Under the pieces are notes generated by a model. The model was not told the DNA's origin. It made no database searches and saw nothing but the letters and a program-made list of their open reading frames with translations. From contig NZ_CP065360.1 in the NCBI RefSeq assembly GCF_019904295.1, forward strand, positions 141,205 through 205,204: a stretch of 64,000 nt of DNA. The letters run 5' to 3'. The stretch comes from Ruegeria sp. SCSIO 43209. GTDB taxonomy: Bacteria; Pseudomonadota; Alphaproteobacteria; Rhodobacterales; Rhodobacteraceae. Every line of letters starts with the position of its first letter. Within the stretch, counting starts at the first letter, position 1. The position numbers were made by a program, and so were the translations under genes. Positions 44,534 to 52,608 of the stretch are shown here, one piece after another.

Positions 44534-44731
44534 ATGACGACCCTAAATATCCCGGATATGAGCTGCGGGCACTGCAAGTCAGCTATCGAAAAAGCCGTTG
44601 CCACGGTGGATTCCTCCGCACAGTTGGACTTTGACATGGAAAACCGCAGGGTACGTGTCTTAAGCACCAATTCACTTGATCATATCCTTGCAGCGCTGAA
44701 GTCCGAGGGATACGAAGCCACGATCGCATGA
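44534..44731 (+). CDS. copZ: Copper chaperone CopZ
   Basis: A 65-residue single HMA domain with MSCGHC (Cys11, Cys14) and the usual beta-alpha-beta-beta-alpha-beta length. The ATG at 44534 has GGAGC upstream. It carries Cu(I) in the cytoplasm to CopA and CueR. It is divergent from copA and has its own CueR-type promoter. An RBS-preceded ATG 20 bp after its stop opens only a frame antisense to dsbA, so copZ is probably monocistronic. Confidence 0.92.
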   Translation: MTTLNIPDMSCGHCKSAIEKAVATVDSSAQLDFDMENRRVRVLSTNSLDHILAALKSEGYEATIA

Positions 44732-44768
44732 TAAACTTAGGAGCGCACATGCTGTCGCCCCCTTGGTT

Positions 44769-45497
44769 CTATCTTGCGTCTCTGACTGCCACGATTAACC
44801 GGGTCATTTCATCTTCGGTGATCAGACCCGGGGCAAGCGCATCTCCAATCACAAACGAAGGAGTGCCACTGAAGCCAAGCTGTCGGGCCAATTCCATGGA
44901 AATCTGAATATGCGCGTCGACTTCCGGCGCTTCCATATCTGCGCGCAATTGATCCTCGTCCAGGCCAAGTTCCCGAACAACTTTCAGTACACTGGCCTCA
45001 GTGGCACGACCGTTCAGAGCCATAAGCGCCCAATGAAATTCTTCGTATTTTCCCTGGTTTCGTGAGGCCAGCGCAGCGCGTGCCGCGAAGTCGGAACCTT
45101 CTCCAAGTATGGGCCATTCTCGATAAACAATTCGCACATCGGAATCGCCCGCGATTACGTTCTTCACGACCGGGGCAGCGCGTTTGCAATATGGGCAGTT
45201 ATAGTCGAAAAACTCGACCACGGTTACATCGCCTTCCGGGTTTCCGATTACAGGCGCATTCGGATCCTGTTCCAGCAATTCACGCTGATTTTCCAAGACG
45301 CTTCCAATTGCTTCGGCTTTTGCCTGATCCTCGCGCTGTTGAAGCAATTGAATCGCCTGCATGATGATCTCAGGGTTTTCCAAAATGGCTTCGAGAGCCA
45401 GCCGTTTTACATCGGAGTCAGACAGCTCGTCGGCGCGTGCCATAGGAATGCCAATCGACATGGCGATAGCGACTAAGCCTGCAAGTATTCGTTTCAC
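44769..45497 (-). CDS. DsbA-family thiol:disulfide protein
   Basis: A 242-residue periplasmic protein with a signal peptide (to about residue 22), an N-terminal helical extension, and a DsbA-type thioredoxin fold with CPYC at 101-104 (FFDYNCPYCKRA) and cis-Pro in FSGTPSFVIGD. The GTG at 45497 starts one base after the upstream stop with AAGGAAAC before it. It resembles ScsC/BdbD-like proteins. In this copper operon it may oxidise or isomerise cysteines damaged by Cu, paired with the ScsB-like protein at 52639. Confidence 0.88.
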   Translation of the reverse strand: MKRILAGLVAIAMSIGIPMARADELSDSDVKRLALEAILENPEIIMQAIQLLQQREDQAKAEAIGSVLENQRELLEQDPNAPVIGNPEGDVTVVEFFDYNCPYCKRAAPVVKNVIAGDSDVRIVYREWPILGEGSDFAARAALASRNQGKYEEFHWALMALNGRATEASVLKVVRELGLDEDQLRADMEAPEVDAHIQISMELARQLGFSGTPSFVIGDALAPGLITEDEMTRLIVAVRDAR

Positions 45498-45498
45498 A

Positions 45499-45975
45499 TC
45501 AGTTTCCTTCCGTTTGTTCTGCTTCGGTGCGTTGCTCTTGCAGCTTGCGTTCCCGATCCGGCCAACTCTCCTGGATGAAGGCGAGGATGTCCCAGATATC
45601 CTGATCCGACAGAGTGTCCCCGAAGCCTGGCATGCCGCTTTTGACGTCAGCGACACCCATCTGTTTCAAAGTTTGGTCCCCGCCAAACTTTGTATAGTCG
45701 AACAACAGCTTGTCGCCGTGATGCCAGGTATGCCCGGTTCGGTCATGCGGGGGCGCCCGCAAGACGCCATCCGGATCAGGTGTTTGCCAATCCTGCTGAC
45801 CCTCCAAATTTGCCCCGTGGCATGACGCGCAGTTTTCGGCGTACAAAACTGCACCACGTGCCGAATCCGCTGATGCACTGTTCTGCGCACGCCCACTCAG
45901 GCCCCAGCCAGCGACCGCGACAATGATCACTACAGCAGCCAGTGACACCCATTTCGCCGAACTCTTGTTCATCAT
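45499..45975 (-). CDS. Membrane-anchored monohaem cytochrome c
   Basis: A 158-residue protein with an N-terminal anchor (about 9-27) and one CASCH haem site (Cys49, Cys52, His53). The C-terminal GMPGFGDTLSDQDIWDILAF includes the likely Met ligand. It overlaps the multicopper oxidase gene by 4 bp. The remnant at 10028-10189 is a broken relative. It probably exchanges electrons with the oxidase or with the other cytochromes here. Confidence 0.9.
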   Translation of the reverse strand: MMNKSSAKWVSLAAVVIIVAVAGWGLSGRAQNSASADSARGAVLYAENCASCHGANLEGQQDWQTPDPDGVLRAPPHDRTGHTWHHGDKLLFDYTKFGGDQTLKQMGVADVKSGMPGFGDTLSDQDIWDILAFIQESWPDRERKLQEQRTEAEQTEGN

Positions 45976-47342
45976 GCCACGCTCAGCCAGGTCTTCATAC
46001 CAGCGGCCTGATGCGACAGCATATGGCAATGAAACAGCCAATCCCCCGGGTTATCCGCAACGAACGCAATCTCCCGCTTTTCTATCCGGTCAACCAGGAT
46101 TGTGTCCCGCAGCGGCCCTAGGTTGCCGTTTGGCAGAACTTCCTGAAAGTGCGTCCCGTGCAAGTGCATAGCGTGCGGAAAGACGGTGTCGTTCTGCATC
46201 TGAATCCGGACTATGTCGCCACGCGAAACGGCAGCAAGGGGGTTTTCAGGTAACCCGGCGACACCGTTGAATGTCCAGATCTGCCCTTCCTGAACCAATT
46301 CATTGGTGCTCATGACCTGGCCGTTAAAAGTGCCTTGACGCAGTCCGCCCATCGCCCCGCCTTCCATCACTAATGGGATTGTCAAAGCGTCAGAAACATC
46401 TTCGAGAAAGGAAACAGGGTTGGGTGGCAGGGCTTCTATTGCACCGCGGTTTGCGGATGCACCGCTTCCCGAAACCGGGATTTCAGCAATGACAAACGAT
46501 TCATCGCGTTCGTGAAGAGTTATTTGAACGGCTTCGTTCGATTCCGCTGTGACATCAACAATTAAGTCTGCTCGCTGTGCAGGCCCAAAAACAAGGGTTT
46601 CAAAATCCTCTGGCTGCCTTACAGGCATGCCATCATAAGCGACCAGTTTCCCGTTTGCGCCACCTACTGAGACATACATGATCCGATCAGTTGCCACGTT
46701 GACCATTCGAAGTCGCAAACGCTGGTTTGTCAGAACTTCTGTCATGGGCGATATGTGTGCGTGAACGTAGTTTCCCATTCGGCCTGCATGCGTCCAGTCA
46801 TGCATCGCGCCGAAATCATCGACGATTTGGGCGTCCTGACCCAACCTCCAGTCATCCAGCAGGATCGTAATGTCATGATCCGTGTCCGGCGGGTCCATTT
46901 CGTCGACGATGAACGCGCCGTAAAGGCCCCTGGCCACTTGTTCCGTTGACTGGTTATGAGAGTGGTACCAGAAGGTTCCTGCATCCTTCAGAGGCAAGTC
47001 ATACTGAAACTCGCCGCTTGTTGGTACAGCCTCCTGTGTAAGACCCGGCACCCCATCCATGTTGTTTGGAACCCGCAGTCCATGCCAATGGATTGCCGTA
47101 GGCTGAGGCAGTGAGTTCAGGAGTGTCCGGCGAACCGTTTCGCCCTGCCGGGCACGAATTTCGGGGCCCGGAACACCGCCATCATATCCCCATATCTCGG
47201 TTTCAGGATAGCTGTCGGGGGCAACACGTGCCAATCCTGAACGCGCCTCGATTATTCGGGGGGCGGTAGCCGCCCTCCCGATAGTCGGCACTGCGATTAG
47301 TGCCGACGTGCCTGCAACGAATTGCCTGCGATTGAGCTTCAT
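45972..47342 (-). CDS. Multicopper oxidase (CueO/CopA-like)
   Basis: A 456-residue periplasmic enzyme with a twin-arginine signal (NRRQFVAG). All four copper-binding blocks are present: HWHG, WYHSH, HAMHLHGTHF and FHCHMLSHQAAGM. It oxidises Cu(I) to the less toxic Cu(II) with reduction of oxygen; other substrates are possible. The long Met-rich insertion of E. coli CueO is absent. It sits inside an operon of four cytochromes c and a DsbA-like protein, which is unusual for this enzyme. Confidence 0.93.
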   Translation of the reverse strand: MKLNRRQFVAGTSALIAVPTIGRAATAPRIIEARSGLARVAPDSYPETEIWGYDGGVPGPEIRARQGETVRRTLLNSLPQPTAIHWHGLRVPNNMDGVPGLTQEAVPTSGEFQYDLPLKDAGTFWYHSHNQSTEQVARGLYGAFIVDEMDPPDTDHDITILLDDWRLGQDAQIVDDFGAMHDWTHAGRMGNYVHAHISPMTEVLTNQRLRLRMVNVATDRIMYVSVGGANGKLVAYDGMPVRQPEDFETLVFGPAQRADLIVDVTAESNEAVQITLHERDESFVIAEIPVSGSGASANRGAIEALPPNPVSFLEDVSDALTIPLVMEGGAMGGLRQGTFNGQVMSTNELVQEGQIWTFNGVAGLPENPLAAVSRGDIVRIQMQNDTVFPHAMHLHGTHFQEVLPNGNLGPLRDTILVDRIEKREIAFVADNPGDWLFHCHMLSHQAAGMKTWLSVA

Positions 47343-47381
47343 GAGGACTTCCCTCCAAAGAAAATTTGATCTCTCACTCGA

Positions 47382-48281
47382 TTACCCCCCGTCGTGCACA
47401 TCCAGCAGATAGGTCGCCATTGCCTTCCGGTCTTCGTCTGTCAGAAAGCTGGTGCCATAGTTTACGACCTCTCCCATGGCGCCGCCGAAGACATCGCCAT
47501 CAGGCATGACGCCGGTGCGCAACGCGTAGGCCAAATCATCTACCGTCCAACCACGCTTTTGCAGGGTCTCAAAGTCGATGGCCGGTGCCTTGTCACCGCC
47601 CGGCAGAGAGTCACTTCCCTTGAAGTGTTCCGTGTCCGAATTTCTTGCGCCAGCCAGGTTCCTCCCGGTGTGGCAGGCCGCACAATGTGTGGCACCTTCG
47701 ACCAGTAGCCGGCCCCGGTTCCACACTTCGTCATTGCCCGGCACGGGATCAGTGCGGGGTGGTTCCAGAAAAGCCGCGCGCCACAGCTTCAGGCCCCATC
47801 TCTGATTGAAGGGGAACGCCATTTCCTGTTCTTTTGACGGTTCCGCTACCGGTGGAACTGTTTGCCATGCGGCCCAGAGATCGGCGATGTCCTGATCCGT
47901 GAAATTGGCATAGAATGGATAAGGAAAGGCCGGGTAATAGGGTTGTCCGCCGGGTGATACGCCTTGACGCACCGCGCGGGCGAACTCCTCGATTGTCCAA
48001 TCACCGATCCCGTGATCGGGATCTGTGGTCAGGTTCGGCGAAAAGAGCGTGCCGAACGGGGTATCCAACTCCACCCCACCGGCCAAGGCCGCGCCCCCTT
48101 TGGCAAAATCTGTGTGGCAAGCGATACAACCACTTGCCCTTGCCAGATACGCCCCGCGGTTAACGTCACCCTGAATGTCGAGAGCTTGTAAGGGCTGGCC
48201 AATCGGCCAAGCCATCACAGCAACAAGTCCCGCTGACGCCGCTACGGCGGCAGCAAGGCCCAATCGGAATATCGGTCTCAT
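47382..48281 (-). CDS. Dihaem cytochrome c
   Basis: A 299-residue protein with an N-terminal signal/anchor and two haem sites, CIACH (about residues 52-56) and CAACH (about 200). The pattern (GGVELDTPFGTLFSPNLTTDPDHGIG) resembles the cytochrome subunit of membrane alcohol/aldehyde dehydrogenases and similar redox enzymes. It is encoded upstream of the multicopper oxidase and could hand electrons to the respiratory chain. No dehydrogenase gene is nearby. Confidence 0.88.
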   Translation of the reverse strand: MRPIFRLGLAAAVAASAGLVAVMAWPIGQPLQALDIQGDVNRGAYLARASGCIACHTDFAKGGAALAGGVELDTPFGTLFSPNLTTDPDHGIGDWTIEEFARAVRQGVSPGGQPYYPAFPYPFYANFTDQDIADLWAAWQTVPPVAEPSKEQEMAFPFNQRWGLKLWRAAFLEPPRTDPVPGNDEVWNRGRLLVEGATHCAACHTGRNLAGARNSDTEHFKGSDSLPGGDKAPAIDFETLQKRGWTVDDLAYALRTGVMPDGDVFGGAMGEVVNYGTSFLTDEDRKAMATYLLDVHDGG

Positions 48282-48290
48282 GACGCATTC

Positions 48291-48860
48291 CTATTCCGAC
48301 CGAAATTGCGTGTGACACGCCGAGCATGTCTGGCTCAGCATCATGAACACACCATCTGCCGGCATTTCAGAAAGTTGTGCCTGGTTTGGACTGCCGCCCA
48401 TCATTCCGGCACCCATCATAGAACCGCCACCCATCATGGATGCGCCGCCCATCATGCCCGAACCATGGCCCGACCCGGACATCATCAACCCGTTGTCCGC
48501 CGCAAGCACAAGGCCTTCAGAGTAGGATTCCAACTGCCTGGCTAACTCTGCAAATGAACCCCAATCCTGCCAGATCTCCGATTTGGCCTCCGAGGGTTTG
48601 CCATCAGATCCCTCTGGAAACAGCTTTGTCATGCTCTCGCCAGCGTGACGCCCGATTTTCTTGGCCTCGCTTCGTACCGTTTGCGCATTGTAGGGCGTTT
48701 TCCCCTGCATCATCGGCGTAAGGATCTTCATGCTGTCCTTCATCGCGGACATACCATCCATGCGTTCTTTGACGATGCCGGTTGCGCCACCATGCGCCAG
48801 GGCGGCGGCTGCAAACAGAGAAACCAGGGCAACGCCTGTGGTCATTTTCAGAATGTTCAT
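48291..48860 (-). CDS. Cytochrome c' with Met-Gly-rich insertion
   Basis: A 189-residue protein with a signal peptide (1-22), a four-helix cytochrome c' fold and the C-terminal haem site CSACH at 179-183 (CSACHTQFRSE). Between helices 3 and 4, residues 126-156 form an insertion of repeated MMG units with five Met pairs, absent from ordinary cytochromes c' (about 130 residues mature). Met pairs of this sort bind Cu(I). It is in the multicopper oxidase operon. Confidence 0.88.
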   Translation of the reverse strand: MNILKMTTGVALVSLFAAAALAHGGATGIVKERMDGMSAMKDSMKILTPMMQGKTPYNAQTVRSEAKKIGRHAGESMTKLFPEGSDGKPSEAKSEIWQDWGSFAELARQLESYSEGLVLAADNGLMMSGSGHGSGMMGGASMMGGGSMMGAGMMGGSPNQAQLSEMPADGVFMMLSQTCSACHTQFRSE

Positions 48861-48915
48861 TGTTTTGTCCTTGTCGTCTGCTTCGACGCGCCCAGGTTGA
48901 GCGCAATTCGACTGG

Positions 48916-49242
48916 TCAGATCAGGACACGCGGCGGTGGTGGGTCAAACGCCGCGATACCGAGAACCCGGTATTGGGCTCGAGGGATCGAGTATCTTTGT
49001 TCAGTATCTTGGGGGCCAGGCGGTGGTGGACCCATCGAAAATAGACCAACAGCGTTGCAAATCGTTCCGCCATGACAATGTCCGGGATGACCCTGCTTGA
49101 CATGCTCAACGTCCGCGGAGTCCGTTTGGTCAATCACGTGCTGAGAACCACTGCCATGTGCATGAGCAGAATCGGCCGTCACAAGCAGCCCGCCAATGGT
49201 CAGCACCATTGACAGTATGATGTAACGAATTGCACTGCCCAT
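48916..49242 (-). CDS. Secreted His/Cys protein related to that at 40906
   Basis: A 108-residue protein with a signal peptide (about 1-28, ending DSAHAHG). The mature part has HPGHCHGGTIC, sharing H-x-G-x-C-H-x-G-x-x-C with 40906-41298, then a Pro-rich segment (GPPPPGPQ) and FDPPPPRV at the end. The ATG at 49242 is preferred over upstream in-frame starts because it opens the signal peptide. The function is unknown; metal binding is likely. Confidence 0.55.
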   Translation of the reverse strand: MGSAIRYIILSMVLTIGGLLVTADSAHAHGSGSQHVIDQTDSADVEHVKQGHPGHCHGGTICNAVGLFSMGPPPPGPQDTEQRYSIPRAQYRVLGIAAFDPPPPRVLI

Positions 49243-49256
49243 TCGGCTCGTCACCT

Positions 49257-49706
49257 TCAGAAAATCCCGTTTTCCTGCTGCAGCTCTCTGATATACGCCA
49301 CGATGCCCTTCACATCCGCACGGGTCAAGCCATCGACCGGCGGCATATTGCCGAACTTCCAATGGTGTGCCCGAACTCCATTCTGGACTGCCACATAAAA
49401 TGACTCGTCCGAATGGTGGCTTGGTTCATAGATTTTATGCACCAAAGGTGGTGCAAGGCCTTCCAGACCTGTTGCATTCGCGCCATGGCACGCCGAGCAT
49501 TTGGCGTCGAATGCCACTTTGCCGACGGCCGCAAATTCGCTTAGCTGGTCCGGCAGAGTGACGTTTTCGATTGGGTCTCCTTGCTCCAGTGCTGACGTAT
49601 CGGGCGGCGTCATCGAGTGACCTGTTGGTTGCTGATTTAAGTTGTAGACGAACGCGGCGGCGCCTGCGATCACTACTCCGCCGATCAAGAGTGTAAGTTT
49701 ATCCAT
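49257..49706 (-). CDS. Membrane-anchored monohaem cytochrome c
   Basis: A 149-residue protein with an N-terminal anchor (6-20) and one haem site CSACH (Cys70, Cys73, His74); FGNMPPV gives the likely Met ligand. It is the first gene of the operon that runs to dsbA at 44769. No CueR-type box was seen upstream, so the operon promoter in 49707-49750 is of another type. Confidence 0.88.
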   Translation of the reverse strand: MDKLTLLIGGVVIAGAAAFVYNLNQQPTGHSMTPPDTSALEQGDPIENVTLPDQLSEFAAVGKVAFDAKCSACHGANATGLEGLAPPLVHKIYEPSHHSDESFYVAVQNGVRAHHWKFGNMPPVDGLTRADVKGIVAYIRELQQENGIF

Positions 49707-49750
49707 CTCTGTTCTTCACATGATTGTCAGTTCTTAGGTTCAACGCGCGC

Positions 49751-49777
49751 AAAAAAAATCGGCCTGACCAAGGTCAG
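49751..49777 (-). terminator. Likely terminator of the L,D-transpeptidase gene
   Basis: On the minus strand CTGACC-TT-GGTCAG (49764-49777) overlaps the stop codon and is followed after five bases by eight T residues (49751-49758). The stem is short, so efficiency is uncertain. Confidence 0.5.
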
Positions 49778-50355
49778 ATCAGTTTTACCTGAGTGCCCAC
49801 AGTGGCCAGTTCGAACAATTCCGCAATCTGCTCGTTGTACAAGCCAATGCAGCCGTTGGAGGATCTTCTCCCGATCTTGCGCGTGTCGTTGGTGCCGTGG
49901 ATCCGGTAGTATTGCCAGCTCAAATAAAGTGCATGTGTCCCCAGAGGATTCTCCGGACCCGGGCCCACATAATCGGGCCAAGCGGGGTTGCGCTTTTTCA
50001 TTGCTGGTGTCGGTCGCCAAGACGGCCCTTCGACCTTGCGAGTAACTGTGGTGTAGCCCAGCCTTGTAAGGTCTTCCGTCAGCGGTACGCTGGTTGGATA
50101 CATTCGGTAGACGCTTTCGTCTTCCGACCAATATTGCAGGACCTTGGACTGTGTATCGGACAGGATCACACCATTCTTAAGCGTATCAAAGTGGTCCTGC
50201 CATTTAGCAACGCGGAATGAGGAAACATTGCGGCGCGTCCCCTCAGTTGCCGTTGATTGGGCCCAAACGGCCGGTGCTGGAAAAAGCGTCGTCGCAGCAA
50301 ACGCGGCAATCACTCCACGTCGCGTAACAACCTTTCCTTCTTTGCTCCGTTTCAT
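49774..50355 (-). CDS. YkuD-type L,D-transpeptidase with altered active site
   Basis: A 193-residue exported protein with a twin-arginine-like signal (TRRGVIAAFAATT). The YkuD domain ends with RIHGTND (His153) and SSNGCIGLYN (Cys169). In the family motif S-x-G-C-x-R the Arg is replaced by Gly171. The start could be 50355 or 50364; a TTG at 50394 is excluded because it lies at the predicted transcription start. A CueR-type box (50401-50431) precedes it. It should cross-link peptidoglycan or attach proteins to it, under copper control. Confidence 0.85.
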   Translation of the reverse strand: MKRSKEGKVVTRRGVIAAFAATTLFPAPAVWAQSTATEGTRRNVSSFRVAKWQDHFDTLKNGVILSDTQSKVLQYWSEDESVYRMYPTSVPLTEDLTRLGYTTVTRKVEGPSWRPTPAMKKRNPAWPDYVGPGPENPLGTHALYLSWQYYRIHGTNDTRKIGRRSSNGCIGLYNEQIAELFELATVGTQVKLI

Positions 50356-50715
50356 GCCTGCCATCCCAAAGTTTATTCTTTTTTTCCGACTCAAATAACT
50401 CGTATGCCCGGTTCCTGCGCTGGAAGGTCAACACGCAAATGACATTTCATATGGGATGTCTCGTCTGAATTGTCGTTGCCGTTGGCGCAGGGATATTTCC
50501 TTAGAAGGCGGACCCAAATCATCAAGTCATTGTGGAAAAGCAATTTTTCTTGGACGTAACTCCAGGCTGCTTTAAGCAAAACCTGACTTTCTTGAATCAA
50601 CCGAACACAAAAAAGCAACGCTAACAATTGCTTAGTTCTTGGTGAATTGATGTGATCACCCGTCGATGCGAGGGTAGCAGGCACTACAAATGACAATCAC
50701 AGTGGACTAAACACC
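50356..50715. other. Divergent intergenic gap
   Basis: These 360 bases hold the CueR-type promoter at 50401-50431 at the left side. The remainder is A+T-richer and has only short unsupported frames. Confidence 0.5.
50401..50431 (-). promoter_or_regulatory. CueR-type promoter of the L,D-transpeptidase gene
   Basis: On the minus strand: -35 TTGACC, 19-bp spacer beginning TTCCAGCGCAGGAA, -10 CATACG. The dyad matches the copA box. The gene start is 36-45 nt beyond the -10. Confidence 0.8.
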
Positions 50716-50988
50716 ATGTCCTTCAGGAAAGCTTTCCAAGCACTGGCCGCACTTTTGTTCATCGGCGCTTGTACCGAAACAACGTCAATATCTGCAGATA
50801 GCGAGCCCGGAACGCTTTCCCAAGTTCCTGACGCCGTAGCCCAGATTGCTGCTCCGGGCCAGGACCTGAACGCAGTGAAAATCATGCCTGAGGACGGTTG
50901 CTATTGGTATCGCTATGTTGGGCCAGTTGAAACAACCTACCTACCACTTAGGACTATTGAAGGGCGCCCAATCTGTACGCGCGCCTGA
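50716..50988 (+). CDS. Small lipoprotein of unknown function
   Basis: A 90-residue protein with a lipoprotein signal (ALAALLFIGAC, Cys19 as the lipidation site). The mature part contains EDGCYWYRYVGPVETTYLPL and a terminal CTRA, so it has two further cysteines. No strong ribosome site is seen. It is convergent with the second L,D-transpeptidase gene, 10 bp apart. A cell-envelope role is likely; no family is recognised. Confidence 0.6.
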   Translation: MSFRKAFQALAALLFIGACTETTSISADSEPGTLSQVPDAVAQIAAPGQDLNAVKIMPEDGCYWYRYVGPVETTYLPLRTIEGRPICTRA

Positions 50989-50998
50989 CAAGCGCCTG

Positions 50999-51652
50999 TC
51001 AGCTGGTCGCGGTCAGAAGCCGCTCGGGAGGGTAGAGATGAGCCGTGGACCCTGGCCTGACACGATCATAAAGCCCGATGATATGTGGCATCGCCATCCT
51101 TACGCAGCCAGAACTTGCGCGACCTCCGATAGATCTTGGATAAGGCGTTCCGTGAATTCGCAGGTATGTGTCGCGACCACCTTCGAACAGATAAAACGCC
51201 CTTGATCCCAATGGGTTTGTCGGCCCACCGGGCACACCATCTGCGAATTGCGCATATTCATCAGGGTCGCGCTCAATCATTTCGGCTGTAGGAGTCCAAC
51301 GCGGCCATTTGGCCTTTCGCTTGATCGTGTAGACTCCGGGCTCGTAAAGATTGCCTCGGGCAATGGCTACGCCGTAACGCATTGCTGTGCCACCGTCTTC
51401 GATGAAATACAGATATCGTGCCACCGCGTCGACATGAATGTCACCCGGAGTAAGTGGTCGATTGGTTTGCACACGCTGAGGCAGGAAACGTGGGTGTAAA
51501 CCCCAGGGATTGGATGTTGCGGGATCAAAATTGGCTGGAGTTACTTGCGCATCCCACTCCGACCATTGCGAGGCCGCCGCCGACGTCACTCCAAAAACCG
51601 GCTGAGAGAAAATGGCGAGCGAGGCTGCAACAAAATGTCGTCTGGTCAGCAT
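50999..51652 (-). CDS. YkuD-type L,D-transpeptidase, canonical
   Basis: A 217-residue protein with a twin-arginine signal (LTRRHFVAASLAIF) and the standard active site: RIHGTPYPRSIGG (His167) and SSGCVRMAM (Cys183, Arg185). AGGAG precedes the ATG at 51652. It forms or edits 3-3 peptide cross-links in peptidoglycan. No CueR-type box was seen in front. It shares the general layout of the enzyme at 49774, so the two may be distant paralogues. Confidence 0.9.
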   Translation of the reverse strand: MLTRRHFVAASLAIFSQPVFGVTSAAASQWSEWDAQVTPANFDPATSNPWGLHPRFLPQRVQTNRPLTPGDIHVDAVARYLYFIEDGGTAMRYGVAIARGNLYEPGVYTIKRKAKWPRWTPTAEMIERDPDEYAQFADGVPGGPTNPLGSRAFYLFEGGRDTYLRIHGTPYPRSIGGRASSGCVRMAMPHIIGLYDRVRPGSTAHLYPPERLLTATS

Positions 51653-51965
51653 TGATAGCGCTCCTATTGGCTGGTTGGTGTCTGGAGTTAGTACCCAGGG
51701 GATTAGACAATCCGCGACGGGGGAAGATTTGTCCATTCAATTATTCGTTCGATATCGCTTCGACCCACCCGCGAGTTTTCAAGGCTTAAAGTGACCTAGG
51801 CAGCTTCGTGTTTAACCTGAAACTTCACCAGGCGTCGGGACGACAATGCCTGCTGTTCATACCCCTAAAAACTTCCCTGTTCCGGCCGTGTCTATGCACC
51901 AAGTAAGGCCCAAGCAAATGCTGGACTGGTTTGACAGCGTCAAATTCGCTTCGCGCCAAAACAGC

Positions 51966-51996
51966 TTGACCTTCCATCGTGGGAAGGCGTTAGCAG
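51966..51996 (+). promoter_or_regulatory. CueR-type promoter of the small membrane protein gene
   Basis: -35 TTGACC (51966-51971), 19-bp spacer beginning with the perfect dyad CCTTCC-ATCGTG-GGAAGG, -10 TAGCAG (51991-51996). The start codon at 52027 is 30 nt further. The rest of the gap 51653-51965 shows nothing recognisable. Confidence 0.85.
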
Positions 51997-52026
51997 AGGT
52001 CTCCAATCCAAATTTTGGAGTTGAAT

Positions 52027-52338
52027 GTGAAAGAAAAACAGACTGCAAACGCGCCGCAGGCGTCAGTACCGGTTAGCGGCGGCAAGATAATGAAATGGGG
52101 CATGATGGTATGTTGCATTGCCATGATAACGCCGATCGCTCTCTACTTGATCGCCGGCGGGACGGTTGGTGGGCTTTCTGACTCCTTGGGTCTTTTCGCA
52201 CCGTTGATCCTGTGCCTCGGAGCCCATTTCTTTATGCACAAGGCGATGGAAAAATCCTGTCATTCGAACAAATCTGAATCGGAAAGACCAAAGGCAACAG
52301 ACGCCGCGGTCGGACCGAACCCAGTACACCGGCAATAA
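52027..52338 (+). CDS. Small membrane protein (DUF2933-like)
   Basis: A 103-residue protein with two hydrophobic segments (about 23-43 and 52-72). The end of the second, LILCLGAHFFMHKAMEKSCH, resembles DUF2933 (compare VCVGMHFLMHRGHG in the protein at 24032). GTG at 52027 is chosen because GGAG is 6 nt upstream; TTG at 52015 or 52021 is possible. MMVCC in the first helix may bind metal. It is under a CueR-type promoter and 9 bp before a lipoprotein gene. Confidence 0.65.
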   Translation: MKEKQTANAPQASVPVSGGKIMKWGMMVCCIAMITPIALYLIAGGTVGGLSDSLGLFAPLILCLGAHFFMHKAMEKSCHSNKSESERPKATDAAVGPNPVHRQ

Positions 52339-52347
52339 TCTTCAATC

Positions 52348-52551
52348 ATGAAGCTTTGGTGCTCAAGGTTGGCCGCCATGTCGCTGGCCGCTCTTTCGCT
52401 GGCGGCTTGCGCACCACGCCCTAAACTATGCCCGCTGCAACCGCCGCAGCCTGAATACGCCCTGCCCCAAGGTTGCCGGGTTCAATGGGAGGGCGCGGAT
52501 GGCGGGGCCTATTTCATCTGCGAAGACGGGCGCGAAGGTTTCGTGAGCTGA
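52348..52551 (+). CDS. Small lipoprotein
   Basis: A 67-residue protein with a lipobox (SLAALSLAAC, Cys21) and a Pro-rich mature part with several cysteines (PKLCPLQPPQPEYALPQGC, YFICEDGREG). It probably shares the CueR-type promoter of the preceding gene. No family is recognised. Confidence 0.6.
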   Translation: MKLWCSRLAAMSLAALSLAACAPRPKLCPLQPPQPEYALPQGCRVQWEGADGGAYFICEDGREGFVS

Positions 52552-52577
52552 TCGTGGGGATGTGACATTCCGGCTCG

Positions 52578-52608
52578 TTGACCCTCCAGCGCTGGAATCT
52601 GGCAGAGA
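52578..52608 (+). promoter_or_regulatory. CueR-type promoter of scsB
   Basis: -35 TTGACC (52578-52583), 19-bp spacer beginning CTCCAGCGCTGGAA, -10 CAGAGA (52603-52608). The start codon at 52639 is 30 nt further, the same as for copA and 52027. Confidence 0.78.

Noticed and set aside
44749..44910. ATG with a good ribosome site after copZ (MLSPPWFYLASLTATIN...)
   Set aside because: The frame is antisense to the dsbA-like gene for nearly all its length and matches no family; copZ is more likely monocistronic.
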